DNA from: an uncultured Bacteroidota bacterium
GTDB taxonomy: Bacteria > Bacteroidota > Bacteroidia > Flavobacteriales > Flavobacteriaceae
Direction: 5' to 3'
Assembly: GCA_902577515.1 (NCBI GenBank)
Contig: CACGZJ010000009.1
Location: 1 to 56,311, forward strand
DNA length: 56,311 nt
Shown one piece after another: positions 25,244 to 32,679 of the stretch. Both the position numbers and the translations under genes were made by a program. The notes beneath the pieces were generated by a model. It saw only the letters and a program-made list of their open reading frames with translations. It did not search any database and had not been told where the DNA came from. How positions within the stretch are numbered: the first letter of the stretch is position 1; every line of letters begins with the position of its first letter.

Positions 25244-26158
25244 CTATTGAGGTAGTTGAGCTGGATTAAAGTAATAGTCTTCTCTTACTATTTCTCCTTC
25301 ATCATTAAACCAATGTTGAATATGCTGTAATATAGTAGCAGTATTGCCTGACTTTCTATTTTTAAATGCCATCTCAATCCATGAAATAACTACAGCGCCA
25401 TCACCATCATAATCTAATACGTCTGGGAATCCACTTTCTCTTAAACCAATAAGCTCAAACATCTCCATATATTGATCAAATTGAGCAAATTCTTCATCTA
25501 AACTCTTAAACTCATCAATTCCTGAGTTCATTACATTATAAAACAATGTGTTTTGTGTATAGTTGGATTTGATTTTTTCTACATCCATAGTGAGGTAATC
25601 TTGATAAAGAAGTCTCACTTTTGTAACATATGGATGATCTTTATAGATTACACCATTTTTTGATGTACCATATGCTTCAGAATTTTTCTGCCATAATATC
25701 TGGTCATCATTAATCCATATACCTGCTATTTTATCTCCATTCATTCTAAATGTTGAATATCTTGGCATATTGAGGCTTAATCCTGTGTTCTTGTCATATC
25801 CCGTTAATCTCTCATAGGTTTTAACATCAACAACATTATCTTGTTTATATTCTAATACATCAGGGTATGATCCTCCATAATGTTTAATATTAAAGTTTAC
25901 AAAGTTTTTACTCATGTAATTTGATGTGCCAAGGATCCAATTCAATTTTCTTGGAGTTCTGTCTCTCAAAGTAATTACTTGTACATCATCTGTAACAAGT
26001 TCTTTTATTTTTTCAAGGTCTCCAGCTACATATGCCTTTGTGAATTGATCAACAATTTCAATTGCAGGATGCTCAATGTAGATCCTACCATTAGTCTCTT
26101 TTTGAGAAAGCACTACGCTTGAGGTTAAAATAGTTAATAATAATAAAATTTTTTTCAT
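25244..26158 (-). CDS. Exported protein with two NTF2/SnoaL-like domains
   Basis: A 304-residue protein with a signal peptide ending SVVLSQ (about residue 18). It contains two related halves: about 30-160 (EIVDQFTKAYVAGDLEKIKELVTDDV ... DKIAGIWINDDQILWQ) and about 175-300 (KVRLLYQDYLTMDVEKIKSNYTQNTLFYN ... IQHWFNDEGEIVREDYYF), each with the NTF2-like helix-strand pattern. Such domains are common in marine Bacteroidetes, with few known substrates. It is a single gene between two terminators. Confidence 0.8.
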   Translation of the reverse strand: MKKILLLLTILTSSVVLSQKETNGRIYIEHPAIEIVDQFTKAYVAGDLEKIKELVTDDVQVITLRDRTPRKLNWILGTSNYMSKNFVNFNIKHYGGSYPDVLEYKQDNVVDVKTYERLTGYDKNTGLSLNMPRYSTFRMNGDKIAGIWINDDQILWQKNSEAYGTSKNGVIYKDHPYVTKVRLLYQDYLTMDVEKIKSNYTQNTLFYNVMNSGIDEFKSLDEEFAQFDQYMEMFELIGLRESGFPDVLDYDGDGAVVISWIEMAFKNRKSGNTATILQHIQHWFNDEGEIVREDYYFNPAQLPQ

Positions 26159-26227
26159 GATTAATTGTTTTAAAGTTTATCTAAAGTAATATTTTTTAAT
26201 TAGTTTAATTAATACTAAATAAGAGGA

Positions 26228-26425
26228 ATGACTAGAAGTGATTTTACTGAATACTTAAAACAATTAAACATAAATTCTGAGCAAAAAGCTGATTATTGGA
26301 AATTATATGACAAGATAAATGAGCCAAGGTCTCCACTTAATTATAATCAAAGGGCTAACCTTTTACTTAATGAGCTTAGGAAAATGAAGGGCAAAAATAA
26401 AAACCCTTCAATTAAGAAGGGTTAA
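26228..26425 (+). CDS. Small hypothetical protein
   Basis: A 65-residue soluble, basic protein (MTRSDFTEYLKQLNINSEQ ... LLLNELRKMKGKNKNPSIKKG). Largely helical with no signal peptide. No family recognised. Its last codons form the left part of the hairpin terminator shared with cspA. Confidence 0.55.
   Translation: MTRSDFTEYLKQLNINSEQKADYWKLYDKINEPRSPLNYNQRANLLLNELRKMKGKNKNPSIKKG
26402..26423 (-). terminator. Terminator of cspA, overlapping the end of the convergent small gene
   Basis: AACCCTTC-N6-GAAGGGTT; on the minus strand it is followed by TTTATTTTT. It lies inside the last codons of the 65-residue gene, a compact arrangement in which one hairpin serves both directions. Confidence 0.85.
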
Positions 26426-26429
26426 ATTA

Positions 26430-26630
26430 TTAGGCATCTGAGATTACTTTAACATTTACTGCATTTAATCCTTTTTTACCTTCTATTAATTCAAATTCTA
26501 CTTTGTCTCCTTCTGATATTCTGTCAATTAAGCCAGAAACATGAACGAAATGTTCGGTATCTGAATCAATCTCTTTAATAAAACCAAATCCTTTGGCTTC
26601 ATTAAAGAACTTTACAGTTCCTTGATTCAT
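26430..26630 (-). CDS. cspA: Cold-shock domain protein
   Basis: A 66-residue protein made up of a single OB-fold cold-shock domain, as is usual for the family. It binds single-stranded RNA/DNA. RNP1 is KGFGFI (about 13-18) and RNP2 is HFVHVSG (about 27-33); the opening GTVKFFNEAKGFG and the GDKVEFELIEGKKGLNA block are canonical. A promoter box lies 14 bp before the ATG, giving a very short leader unlike the long thermosensor leader of E. coli cspA. Confidence 0.97.
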   Translation of the reverse strand: MNQGTVKFFNEAKGFGFIKEIDSDTEHFVHVSGLIDRISEGDKVEFELIEGKKGLNAVNVKVISDA

Positions 26631-26644
26631 TAATTTAATTTGTG

Positions 26645-26652
26645 CAAATGTA
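26645..26652 (-). promoter_or_regulatory. -7 promoter element (TACATTTG) of cspA
   Basis: TACATTTG on the minus strand, 14 bp before the cspA ATG; leader predicted to be under 12 nt. Confidence 0.5.
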
Positions 26653-26716
26653 AACTAATAAACAACTATTACCTATGATTTTTCAGGGTTTTTTTTTTGA
26701 TTAAATTAGCTACTGT

Positions 26717-27442
26717 ATGTACTCAAACAATCAGCGTAAACTAATTCTTCAATTAGATAAAAAAAAGTTTCGTTTAGCAAATAAACTTTTTGTTGCTGAG
26801 GGAAAAAAAGTAGTTAATGAGCTAATTAATGCAGGATGGTCATTTAAAATGTTATTTTCAACTGAGGATAACTTTCATAAAAATGCGGATATAATCAAGG
26901 ATGAGGAAATGAGAAAAATTACTCATTTTAATTCGCCAAGTCCTGTTTTAGGTGTATTTGAATTACCTGATGAAAAAAAAATATTAGCAGAAACTACAAC
27001 AATTGCTATTGATGGAATTAGCGATCCTGGAAATTTAGGAACAATAATTCGTTTGTGTGATTGGTTTGGATTATCTGAATTATTTTGTAGTTATGACACA
27101 GTGGACTGTTTTAATCCAAAAGTTATTCAGGCTTCAGCTGGTTCAATAGTTAGGGTAAAATGTCATTATTTTAATGACTTGGGTAAATCTTTAGTTGAAT
27201 TGAACAAACCAATCTATGGAACTACTACAAAAGGTAATTCAATTTACAAAACCAAACTCTCTAATAATGCATCCTATGTATTTGGAAGCGAAGCTCATGG
27301 TATTTCAGATTCTTTATTATCAAAATTAAACGGAGAGATTTCTATTCCCCAATTTAGAGATGGTAATAGTAAACCAGAAAGTTTAAATGTTGCTACAACA
27401 ACTGCTATTTTTTTAAGTGAATTAAATAGAAATAAAAACTAG
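26717..27442 (+). CDS. SpoU/TrmH-family RNA 2'-O-methyltransferase
   Basis: A 241-residue SPOUT enzyme using SAM to methylate a ribose in rRNA or tRNA. The N-terminal substrate-binding domain (KKFRLANKLFVAEGKKVVNELI) is followed by the knot with its motifs: DPGNLGTIIRLCDWFG (motif 1, about 107-122), YVFGSEAHGIS (motif 2) and NVATTTAIFLSEL (motif 3). Which RNA position it modifies cannot be told from sequence; the family includes RlmB, TrmH and TsnR-like proteins. A Kazal lipoprotein gene starts 8 bp downstream. Confidence 0.92.
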   Translation: MYSNNQRKLILQLDKKKFRLANKLFVAEGKKVVNELINAGWSFKMLFSTEDNFHKNADIIKDEEMRKITHFNSPSPVLGVFELPDEKKILAETTTIAIDGISDPGNLGTIIRLCDWFGLSELFCSYDTVDCFNPKVIQASAGSIVRVKCHYFNDLGKSLVELNKPIYGTTTKGNSIYKTKLSNNASYVFGSEAHGISDSLLSKLNGEISIPQFRDGNSKPESLNVATTTAIFLSELNRNKN

Positions 27443-27450
27443 CTGTAAAT

Positions 27451-27675
27451 ATGAAAAAATTGCTTTTTCTTTTATTACTAGTAGTTATATCTTGTTCTAA
27501 GGATAAAGAAGATAATGATGAAAATTGCATTGATGAATCATTAATTGATATTACATCTGCGTGTATAGAGATATATGATCCAGTCTGTGGTTGCAATGGT
27601 ATTACATATCCAAACTCATGTTATGCTACAACTTTTAATGGAGTTAAATCATTTACAAAAGGAGCTTGTGACTAA
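27451..27675 (+). CDS. Kazal-type protease-inhibitor lipoprotein
   Basis: A 74-residue lipoprotein with lipobox VISC (Cys at about 15), an acidic linker, and a complete Kazal-like domain of about 48 residues: C-x11-C-x6-C-x-C with IYDPVCGCNGITYPNSCYA and a final GAC. Six cysteines, enough for three disulfides, follow the lipobox Cys. Kazal domains inhibit serine proteases with a loop before the second Cys. It would protect the cell surface against foreign or own secreted proteases. The co-transcribed methyltransferase looks unrelated. Confidence 0.88.
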   Translation: MKKLLFLLLLVVISCSKDKEDNDENCIDESLIDITSACIEIYDPVCGCNGITYPNSCYATTFNGVKSFTKGACD

Positions 27676-27679
27676 GAAA

Positions 27680-27704
27680 AAACCCTCCAGTAGGTGAAGG
27701 GTTT
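27680..27704 (-). terminator. Terminator between the Kazal gene and tRNA-Asn
   Basis: Stem AAACCCT/AGGGTTT; read on the minus strand it is followed by a run of T, so it ends the tRNA-Asn transcript and may also stop the Kazal gene on the other strand. Confidence 0.75.
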
Positions 27705-27735
27705 AGATAATTGATGTAATGTAGCGGTTAGCTTG

Positions 27736-27809
27736 CTCCCCCTCTTGGACTCGAACCAAGGACCCTCTGATTAACAGTCAGATGCTCTAACCAACTGAGC
27801 TAAGGAGGA
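27736..27809 (-). tRNA. tRNA-Asn (anticodon GTT)
   Basis: 74-nt cloverleaf on the minus strand. Acceptor TCCTCCT pairs with AGGGGGA with one T-G pair. D arm AGCTCAGTTGGTTAGAGC; anticodon stem TCTGA/TCAGA around loop CTGTTAA with anticodon GTT; T arm with GGTTCGAGTCC. Discriminator is G. CCA is not encoded. Confidence 0.97.
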
Positions 27810-27859
27810 ATAGTCGGCAAATATAATTTTTTTTTACATTTTATTTTAATCTTAATTAT

Positions 27860-27867
27860 TATATTTG
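27860..27867 (+). promoter_or_regulatory. -7 promoter element (TATATTTG) of the metal-uptake locus
   Basis: TATATTTG-GTGTA-GTG: five bases before the start of the 102-residue gene. Leaderless or nearly leaderless transcript predicted. No -33 TTG at standard distance. Confidence 0.55.
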
Positions 27868-27872
27868 GTGTA

Positions 27873-28181
27873 GTGAGAAATATATTTAGTTATATTCTAT
27901 TAATTTCTTTACTGTCTCCAACAGTAGTTGAAGCTTTTCATGCTATTACTGATTCACATGAAGTTTATTCAGAAAAGGATACAAATGTTAATCAATTTCA
28001 AATTGATTGTCAGGTTAACTTATTCTCGATTGAAGAGGATGATAATAGTTTTTTGTCCGAAGATTCCTGTGAATTAGTTATTTCTCAAAATTATTTCAGC
28101 CTCTCTTTAAATTATTTGGGGCTAGAAATTGATACTATTAATAGTACTCTTCAAAAAAGAGGTCCGCCCAACAGGGCTTAA
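27873..28181 (+). CDS. Small exported protein of a metal-receptor locus, ending RGPP
   Basis: GTG-started protein of 102 residues. The signal peptide ends VVEAFHA (about residue 24). The mature part has His residues at the start (FHAITDSHEVY), two cysteines (IDCQVN, DSCELV) and the C-terminus LQKRGPPNRA. Small exported proteins with early His residues, paired Cys and a terminal RGPP are often encoded just before TonB-dependent metal receptors in Flavobacteriia; that resemblance is from memory and not certain. First gene of the putative zinc-uptake locus. Confidence 0.65.
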   Translation: MRNIFSYILLISLLSPTVVEAFHAITDSHEVYSEKDTNVNQFQIDCQVNLFSIEEDDNSFLSEDSCELVISQNYFSLSLNYLGLEIDTINSTLQKRGPPNRA

Positions 28182-28200
28182 TACCTATTTATTTAATTCT

Positions 28201-28227
28201 TTATTAGATCAAACTATGATCTAATAA
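28201..28227. promoter_or_regulatory. Perfect 11-bp inverted repeat before the His-rich lipoprotein
   Basis: TTATTAGATCA-AACTA-TGATCTAATAA, 29 bp before the ATG of the 43-residue lipoprotein. No T run follows, so it is less likely a terminator than an operator (for example for a Fur/Zur-type metal regulator) or an mRNA stem that limits read-through or stabilises the 3' part. Confidence 0.5.
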
Positions 28228-28256
28228 TTCATATTAACATATTAATTAAAATAACT

Positions 28257-28388
28257 ATGAAAAATTATTTATACCTATTATTGTTTGCCTTTGTATCATT
28301 AGCACTTGTCTCATGTGAGAAAGATGATGATCATGATCATCATGATGATGATGGACATGACCATATTGCTTATGTTGCAAAGTCTTAA
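28257..28388 (+). CDS. 43-residue His/Asp-rich lipoprotein
   Basis: Complete small gene with ATG and TAA. The lipoprotein signal MKNYLYLLLFAFVSLALVSC leads to a mature peptide of only 24 residues: EKDDDHDHHDDDGHDHIAYV... with six His and eight Asp. The composition matches the His/Asp repeats in the loops of the receptor encoded next to it, so it probably binds Zn(II) or a similar metal at the outer membrane or periplasmic face and hands it to or from the receptor. A hairpin terminator follows it. Confidence 0.75.
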   Translation: MKNYLYLLLFAFVSLALVSCEKDDDHDHHDDDGHDHIAYVAKS

Positions 28389-28399
28389 TAATTAACAAT

Positions 28400-28430
28400 A
28401 ACCTCCTAATTAATCTTAGGGGGTTGTTTT
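28400..28430 (+). terminator. Hairpin plus T run between the His-rich lipoprotein and the TonB receptor
   Basis: AACCTCCTAA-N6-TTAGGGGGTT followed by GTTTT. Stem of 10 pairs with one T-G. It should stop or reduce transcription before the receptor gene, which has its own promoter box one base later. Confidence 0.8.
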
Positions 28431-28438
28431 TAGCTTTG
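28431..28438 (+). promoter_or_regulatory. -7 promoter element (TAGCTTTG) of the metal receptor
   Basis: TAGCTTTG directly after the terminator T run, 46 bp before the chosen receptor start. Suggests that the receptor can be transcribed separately from the small genes upstream. Confidence 0.4.
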
Positions 28439-28484
28439 TGTATAAGCGGAAAAAATGCACCAAATAAAACTAAAAAAACAAAAA

Positions 28485-30557
28485 ATGAACAAAAAAAATA
28501 TTTATGGATTTATAGCTTTAATGCTGCTAGTCTCGCATACTTCATTTTCTCAAACTGGAACTTATCCAGTTCAACTAGATGAAGTTGTTTTGTCACTTCC
28601 ATTTAACCAAGACCAAGGAAAATCTGTTATCAAAGTGGAAAAAATTAATCTAAACAATATTAATCCGATACTTAGATCATATATAAGTAAATCACTATCT
28701 AAACTTCCTGGAATTAGCTTAATATCAACAGGTCCAGCGATTGTAAAGCCTTCAATAAGAGGACTTAGTGGTAATAGAGTTATTGTATATTCTCAAGGAG
28801 TTAGACTTGAGAATCAACAATGGGGGGATGAACATGGAATTGGTATTTCAACCTCTGGAATTAATTCAATTGAATTAATTAAAGGACCAGCATACGTTAT
28901 CTATGGAAGTGATGCTATGGGTGGGGTTTTATATGTAGAGCCTGAGAAATATTCTAGTGATTTCTCAATTGACTACATGGGAATCTATAATTCTAATTAT
29001 AGTGGTATTACAAATAACATAGGATTAAAGGGAAGCTCAGGAAATTTCTCATATATATTAAGAGGTAGTATGACAGATAATCAAAACTTTTCATCACCAG
29101 ATGGAGAAGTAGAGAATACTTGGTTTAAAGAAAATGATATTCAAGCTGGTTTAATGTATACAACTGAAAATTTTTCTTCAGATCTAAGACTATCAATGAA
29201 TTTTTCAGAACTAGGAATTCCTCACATGGAAGAAGGTCATGATGACCACGATGACCATGATGACCATGACGATCATGAAGGTCATGAAGACCATGACGAT
29301 CATGAAGGTCATGAAGATCATTATCAGGAACTATCACATACCATTTTAACTTGGAAGAATAATTTTGATCTTGGAAATGATCATAATCTTGAAGTTACAT
29401 TAGGAAGACAAGTTAACGATAGAAAAGAGTTTGGTGGTCATAGTGAAGAGGAAGGTCACGATGATCATGATGATGATCATGAAGGTGAAGAGGAAGGTCA
29501 CGATGATCATGATGATCATGGACATGGAGGAAGCGGTGCTGAGCTTGATATGGAACTTGTAACTAATAGTTTAGATATGAGCTTAACAATGCCACAATCT
29601 GATAATTTTAACCTTATCATAGGGTCTAATATTCTTGCACAAGAGAATAAAAACTTTGGACATGAAGAATTAATTCCTGATGCTGAAATGAATGACTTTG
29701 GACTTTTTGGATTAGGACAAATCACAATGGAGAATGGTGCTGCACTAATAGGTGTTAGATATGATTCAAGATCAATAAATTCTGAAATGGGATCTGCGGA
29801 TTTCTCAAATTTTAATGGATCAATTGGTATTAAAAGAGATTTTGATAATTCAACCTTTAGATTTAATCTAGGGTCTGGTTTCAGAGCTCCTAGTTTAATT
29901 GAATTATTTGCTGATGGAGTTCATCACGCAACCTTTAGATATGAAAAAGGTGATGCTAATTTAGAAGCTGAGACAAGTTTTCAAACTGATATATCTCTTG
30001 AAATAAATGATCAAGACTCATCTCTTGCATTTGATTTGTTCTATAATGACATATCTGATTATATATACATCTCACCTACTAACATGAATGAAGATGGTTA
30101 TAAGGTATATAATTATATGCAACAAGATGCAACTCTATATGGAGGAGAAGTCCATTATTCAAAACAAACAGGAATTGATTGGTTGAGTTCTTATACTTCA
30201 CTTGAATATATTTTTGGTGAATCAGGCGATGGTGAAGCATTACCATTTATCTCTCCACTAACATTTAATCAGATTTTTAATTTGGATTTTTCTGAAAATT
30301 ACTCTCTTGAAATTGACTTTTTAGCTAAGACAAAGCAAAGTAGAGTATCTATGTTTGAAGAAGAAACTGATGGATATTCAGTTCTAAACCTTTCAGGAAG
30401 TTGGATGACATCTTTACTTGGTAATGATTTAAATATTTTCTGGAGTATAGATAATGTATTCGACAAAGAATACTATGATCATCTATCAAGATTAAAGACT
30501 GCAGGCATCCATGAGATGGGAAGGAACATATCTGTAGGGCTAAAATATAATTTCTAG
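28485..30557 (+). CDS. TonB-dependent receptor with His/Asp-rich loops (ZnuD-like)
   Basis: Outer-membrane receptor of 690 residues. The ATG chosen begins MNKKNIYGFIALMLL with the signal peptide ending SFSQ; an ATG ten codons earlier is possible. A plug domain (about 30-155) contains KPSIRGLSGNRVIVYSQG and VIYGSDAMGGVLYVE; a 22-strand barrel follows and ends GLKYNF. Two extracellular-loop segments hold dense GHDDHDD/HEGHEDH repeats, the arrangement described for the neisserial zinc receptor ZnuD and its relatives. Zn is the most likely substrate; Cu, Ni or Co cannot be excluded. There is no N-terminal carboxypeptidase-like domain. Confidence 0.92.
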   Translation: MNKKNIYGFIALMLLVSHTSFSQTGTYPVQLDEVVLSLPFNQDQGKSVIKVEKINLNNINPILRSYISKSLSKLPGISLISTGPAIVKPSIRGLSGNRVIVYSQGVRLENQQWGDEHGIGISTSGINSIELIKGPAYVIYGSDAMGGVLYVEPEKYSSDFSIDYMGIYNSNYSGITNNIGLKGSSGNFSYILRGSMTDNQNFSSPDGEVENTWFKENDIQAGLMYTTENFSSDLRLSMNFSELGIPHMEEGHDDHDDHDDHDDHEGHEDHDDHEGHEDHYQELSHTILTWKNNFDLGNDHNLEVTLGRQVNDRKEFGGHSEEEGHDDHDDDHEGEEEGHDDHDDHGHGGSGAELDMELVTNSLDMSLTMPQSDNFNLIIGSNILAQENKNFGHEELIPDAEMNDFGLFGLGQITMENGAALIGVRYDSRSINSEMGSADFSNFNGSIGIKRDFDNSTFRFNLGSGFRAPSLIELFADGVHHATFRYEKGDANLEAETSFQTDISLEINDQDSSLAFDLFYNDISDYIYISPTNMNEDGYKVYNYMQQDATLYGGEVHYSKQTGIDWLSSYTSLEYIFGESGDGEALPFISPLTFNQIFNLDFSENYSLEIDFLAKTKQSRVSMFEEETDGYSVLNLSGSWMTSLLGNDLNIFWSIDNVFDKEYYDHLSRLKTAGIHEMGRNISVGLKYNF
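29235..29322 (+). repeat. Tandem 9-bp-type repeat coding His/Asp-rich loop 1
   Basis: Imperfect tandem GATGACCAT and GAAGGTCAT units inside the receptor gene, encoding HDDHDDHDDH and HEGHEDH. The unit length is a multiple of three, so gain or loss of units keeps the frame. Confidence 0.85.
29433..29531 (+). repeat. Second His/Asp/Glu-rich repeat of the receptor
   Basis: Encodes GGHSEEEGHDDHDDD and a second EEEGHDDHDDHGHGG block; the 18-base stretch starting GAGGAAGGTCACGATGAT occurs twice here almost unchanged. Confidence 0.8.
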
Positions 30558-30588
30558 ATTTTTTGTATTTGAATTATAGAAGTTTAAG

Positions 30589-30615
30589 AGGCTGGGTTTT
30601 ACTCAGCCTTTTTTT
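30589..30615 (+). terminator. Terminator of the metal receptor gene
   Basis: AGGCTGGGT-TTT-ACTCAGCCT with one G-T pair, followed by seven T, overlapping the stop codon of the convergent rseP. Confidence 0.88.
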
Positions 30616-31936
30616 ATCCATTTAAAAACCTAAATAAATCATTACCATTAGCATATAGAACAAGCGCAATTAATAAGAAAAATCCAATCATTGTTGCAAC
30701 TTCCATAAATCTATCACTAAGTTTTTTCCCTGTAACCATCTCATATATTAAAAACATAACATGACCTCCATCAAGAGCAGGAATTGGAAGAACATTCATA
30801 AAAGCAAGTATAATTGAAATGAGAGCTGTACTTAACCAAAATCCTCTCCAATCCCATTTAGCAGGAAAAATATTTCCAATAGTTCCAAATCCACCAAGTT
30901 GCTTTGCCCCTTCTTTTGTTGCTAAAAATTTAAAACCTGATACATACTCATAAAGAGTCCAGTAACCATAATCAAAGCCTTCAACTACACTTTCTAGTAA
31001 ACCAAGCTCTTGATTTAAAGTTTGAATATTAAAGGCAGGGTATACACCTATTGTACCATCATCATCTCTTTCAATAGATATATTATAATTTGTTTGATTC
31101 CTCTCAACTATTACATTAATAATATCATCAGTATTATTATCCATCCAATCCGAAAATGAAGACCAATCATTAATTAAAAAGTCATTGACACTTAAAATTT
31201 TATCACCTGATTGAAGACCAGAATACAATGCAGGAGAATCAGGAATAACACTGTCAATCTCTGCTGAAAAAATTGGACTGAAGCTATTTATCTGTCCGCT
31301 TTTAAAAATGTCCTTACCAATATTTTCTGGAATATTAATTTCAGATATAGATCCATCTACCTTTTCAACTTTTATTTTATTTACAGTCCTTAAGAGTAAC
31401 ATTCTGTTTATATCCAAGACGAAGTCTAGCTCTTCACCATCGACATCAATTATTTTGTCACCTTTATCAAAACCAATCTCTTGAATGAAAGCTGAGGGTT
31501 CAAGACCAAGTGGTATATTTTCTTGTGGAAGTGTTTGTTTTCCCCAAACAAAAAGAACCATCATATAAATAAGAAATCCAAGAAGTAAATTAACGGTTAC
31601 TCCACCTAACATAATTATCAGTCTTTGCCAGGCAGGTTTTGATCGAAATTCCCATGGTTGAGGAGGTTTTTTCATTTGTTCTTTATCAAAGCTTTCATCA
31701 ATCATACCGGAGATCTTAACATAACCTCCTAGTGGTAACCAACCAATTCCATATACTGTTTCACCAATTTTCTTTTTAAATAAAGAATATTTCACATCGA
31801 AGAACAAATAAAATTTTTCAACTCTACATCCAAATATTCTTGCAGGAATAAAGTGACCAAGTTCATGCAATGCAATCAATATTGATAACGATAATAACAA
31901 CTGACCTGCTTTAATAAAAAATTCTGGTGAAAACAT
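30614..31936 (-). CDS. rseP: Site-2 protease RseP (intramembrane zinc protease)
   Basis: A 440-residue polytopic inner-membrane protease that cleaves anti-sigma factors or signal-peptide remnants. Zinc motif HELGH at 24-28 in the first membrane helix; third ligand region IPALDGGH ends at about 392 in a later helix. Two PDZ-like domains lie between (about 150-330, including DKGDKIIDVDGEELD and LQSGDKILSVNDFLI). WLPLGGYVKI is another family hallmark. In other Flavobacteriia rseP is often near dxr; here it is convergent with the metal receptor. Confidence 0.95.
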   Translation of the reverse strand: MFSPEFFIKAGQLLLSLSILIALHELGHFIPARIFGCRVEKFYLFFDVKYSLFKKKIGETVYGIGWLPLGGYVKISGMIDESFDKEQMKKPPQPWEFRSKPAWQRLIIMLGGVTVNLLLGFLIYMMVLFVWGKQTLPQENIPLGLEPSAFIQEIGFDKGDKIIDVDGEELDFVLDINRMLLLRTVNKIKVEKVDGSISEINIPENIGKDIFKSGQINSFSPIFSAEIDSVIPDSPALYSGLQSGDKILSVNDFLINDWSSFSDWMDNNTDDIINVIVERNQTNYNISIERDDDGTIGVYPAFNIQTLNQELGLLESVVEGFDYGYWTLYEYVSGFKFLATKEGAKQLGGFGTIGNIFPAKWDWRGFWLSTALISIILAFMNVLPIPALDGGHVMFLIYEMVTGKKLSDRFMEVATMIGFFLLIALVLYANGNDLFRFLNG

Positions 31937-31954
31937 ATTTTAATTTTTGAACTG

Positions 31955-31962
31955 CAAATTTA
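31955..31962 (-). promoter_or_regulatory. -7 promoter element (TAAATTTG) of rseP
   Basis: TAAATTTG on the minus strand, 18 bp before the rseP ATG. No clear -33 element. Confidence 0.4.
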
Positions 31963-31984
31963 ATATTTTTTTAATTCCTTGGAT

Positions 31985-31992
31985 TATCTTTG
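31985..31992 (+). promoter_or_regulatory. -7 promoter element (TATCTTTG) of the SCO1-like gene
   Basis: TATCTTTG 21 bp before the ATG chosen for the SCO1-like gene. The in-frame TTG that would extend the protein by eight codons lies inside this box, which argues against that longer start. Confidence 0.45.
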
Positions 31993-32013
31993 TTATCCCC
32001 AAATAAAAAAAAT

Positions 32014-32679
32014 ATGTTAAAAAGGTATGGTCTTTTTGCTTCTATAATGCTGATAATATCATCGTCGGCCATATTTATGTTTTATAGTGTATTAACTCCT
32101 GAAAAAAAATTGCCTATATATCAACCTAATATGGTCAAGTTTCAATTAGTTGATAGTACTATTCAGCATGTTAAAAGGTTTCATAAAATAGATGACTTTT
32201 CACTAGTAAATCAGAATAATGAGATTATTACTAATGAAACTTATGACGGTAAGATATATATAGCAGACTTTTTTTTCACAACATGTCCTGGTATTTGTCC
32301 AATTATGAAAGAAAATATGATTATTCTTCAAAATGAGTTCATTAATGATGATGAAATCCTACTTTTATCTCATACTGTTACCCCAGAAATTGATTCGTTT
32401 CCTGTTTTAAAAAAATATTCACAAGAAAAAGGCGTTTTAGATTCCAAATGGAATATGGTTACAGGAGATAAAAAGCAAATTTATAATTTGGCTAGAAAAT
32501 CATATCTAGTTGCTGAAGATATCGAGAGTCCTGTCAAATATGATATGATTCACACTGAGAATTTTGTACTGGTAGACTCAAAGAGAAGAATTAGAGGCTT
32601 TTATGATGGAACGGATATTGATGTAATGGAAGATTTGATAAATGATATAAAAATTCTAAAAAAAGAAGAATCTGACTAG
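32014..32679 (+). CDS. SCO1/SenC-family copper chaperone
   Basis: A 221-residue membrane-anchored periplasmic protein with one N-terminal helix (about 5-25) and a thioredoxin fold. Copper ligands: C91 and C95 in FFFTTCPGICPIM and H180 in DMIHTENFVLVD, all intact. SCO proteins help to build the Cu(A) site of cytochrome oxidase, which fits an aerobic lifestyle. The ATG is preferred over an upstream TTG that overlaps the promoter box. Its stop overlaps the stop of the convergent pepP by 4 bp. Confidence 0.93.
   Translation: MLKRYGLFASIMLIISSSAIFMFYSVLTPEKKLPIYQPNMVKFQLVDSTIQHVKRFHKIDDFSLVNQNNEIITNETYDGKIYIADFFFTTCPGICPIMKENMIILQNEFINDDEILLLSHTVTPEIDSFPVLKKYSQEKGVLDSKWNMVTGDKKQIYNLARKSYLVAEDIESPVKYDMIHTENFVLVDSKRRIRGFYDGTDIDVMEDLINDIKILKKEESD

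Noticed and set aside
28400-28430. Riboswitch controlling the metal receptor
   Set aside because: Only a simple terminator hairpin is visible; no conserved aptamer-like structure upstream was recognised.
29125-29337. Minus-strand frame coding a His/Asp-rich 70-residue peptide
   Set aside because: It is the antisense reading of the receptor's GAT/CAT repeats; no signal or start context, and the plus-strand receptor is unequivocal.
29235-29531. Possible CRISPR-like array
   Set aside because: The repeats are short, contiguous, multiples of three and in frame within a receptor gene; there are no spacers and no cas genes in the window.
31990-32013. TTG start extending the SCO1-like protein by eight residues
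   Set aside because: The TTG is part of a TATCTTTG promoter box, and the downstream ATG directly begins the membrane anchor.
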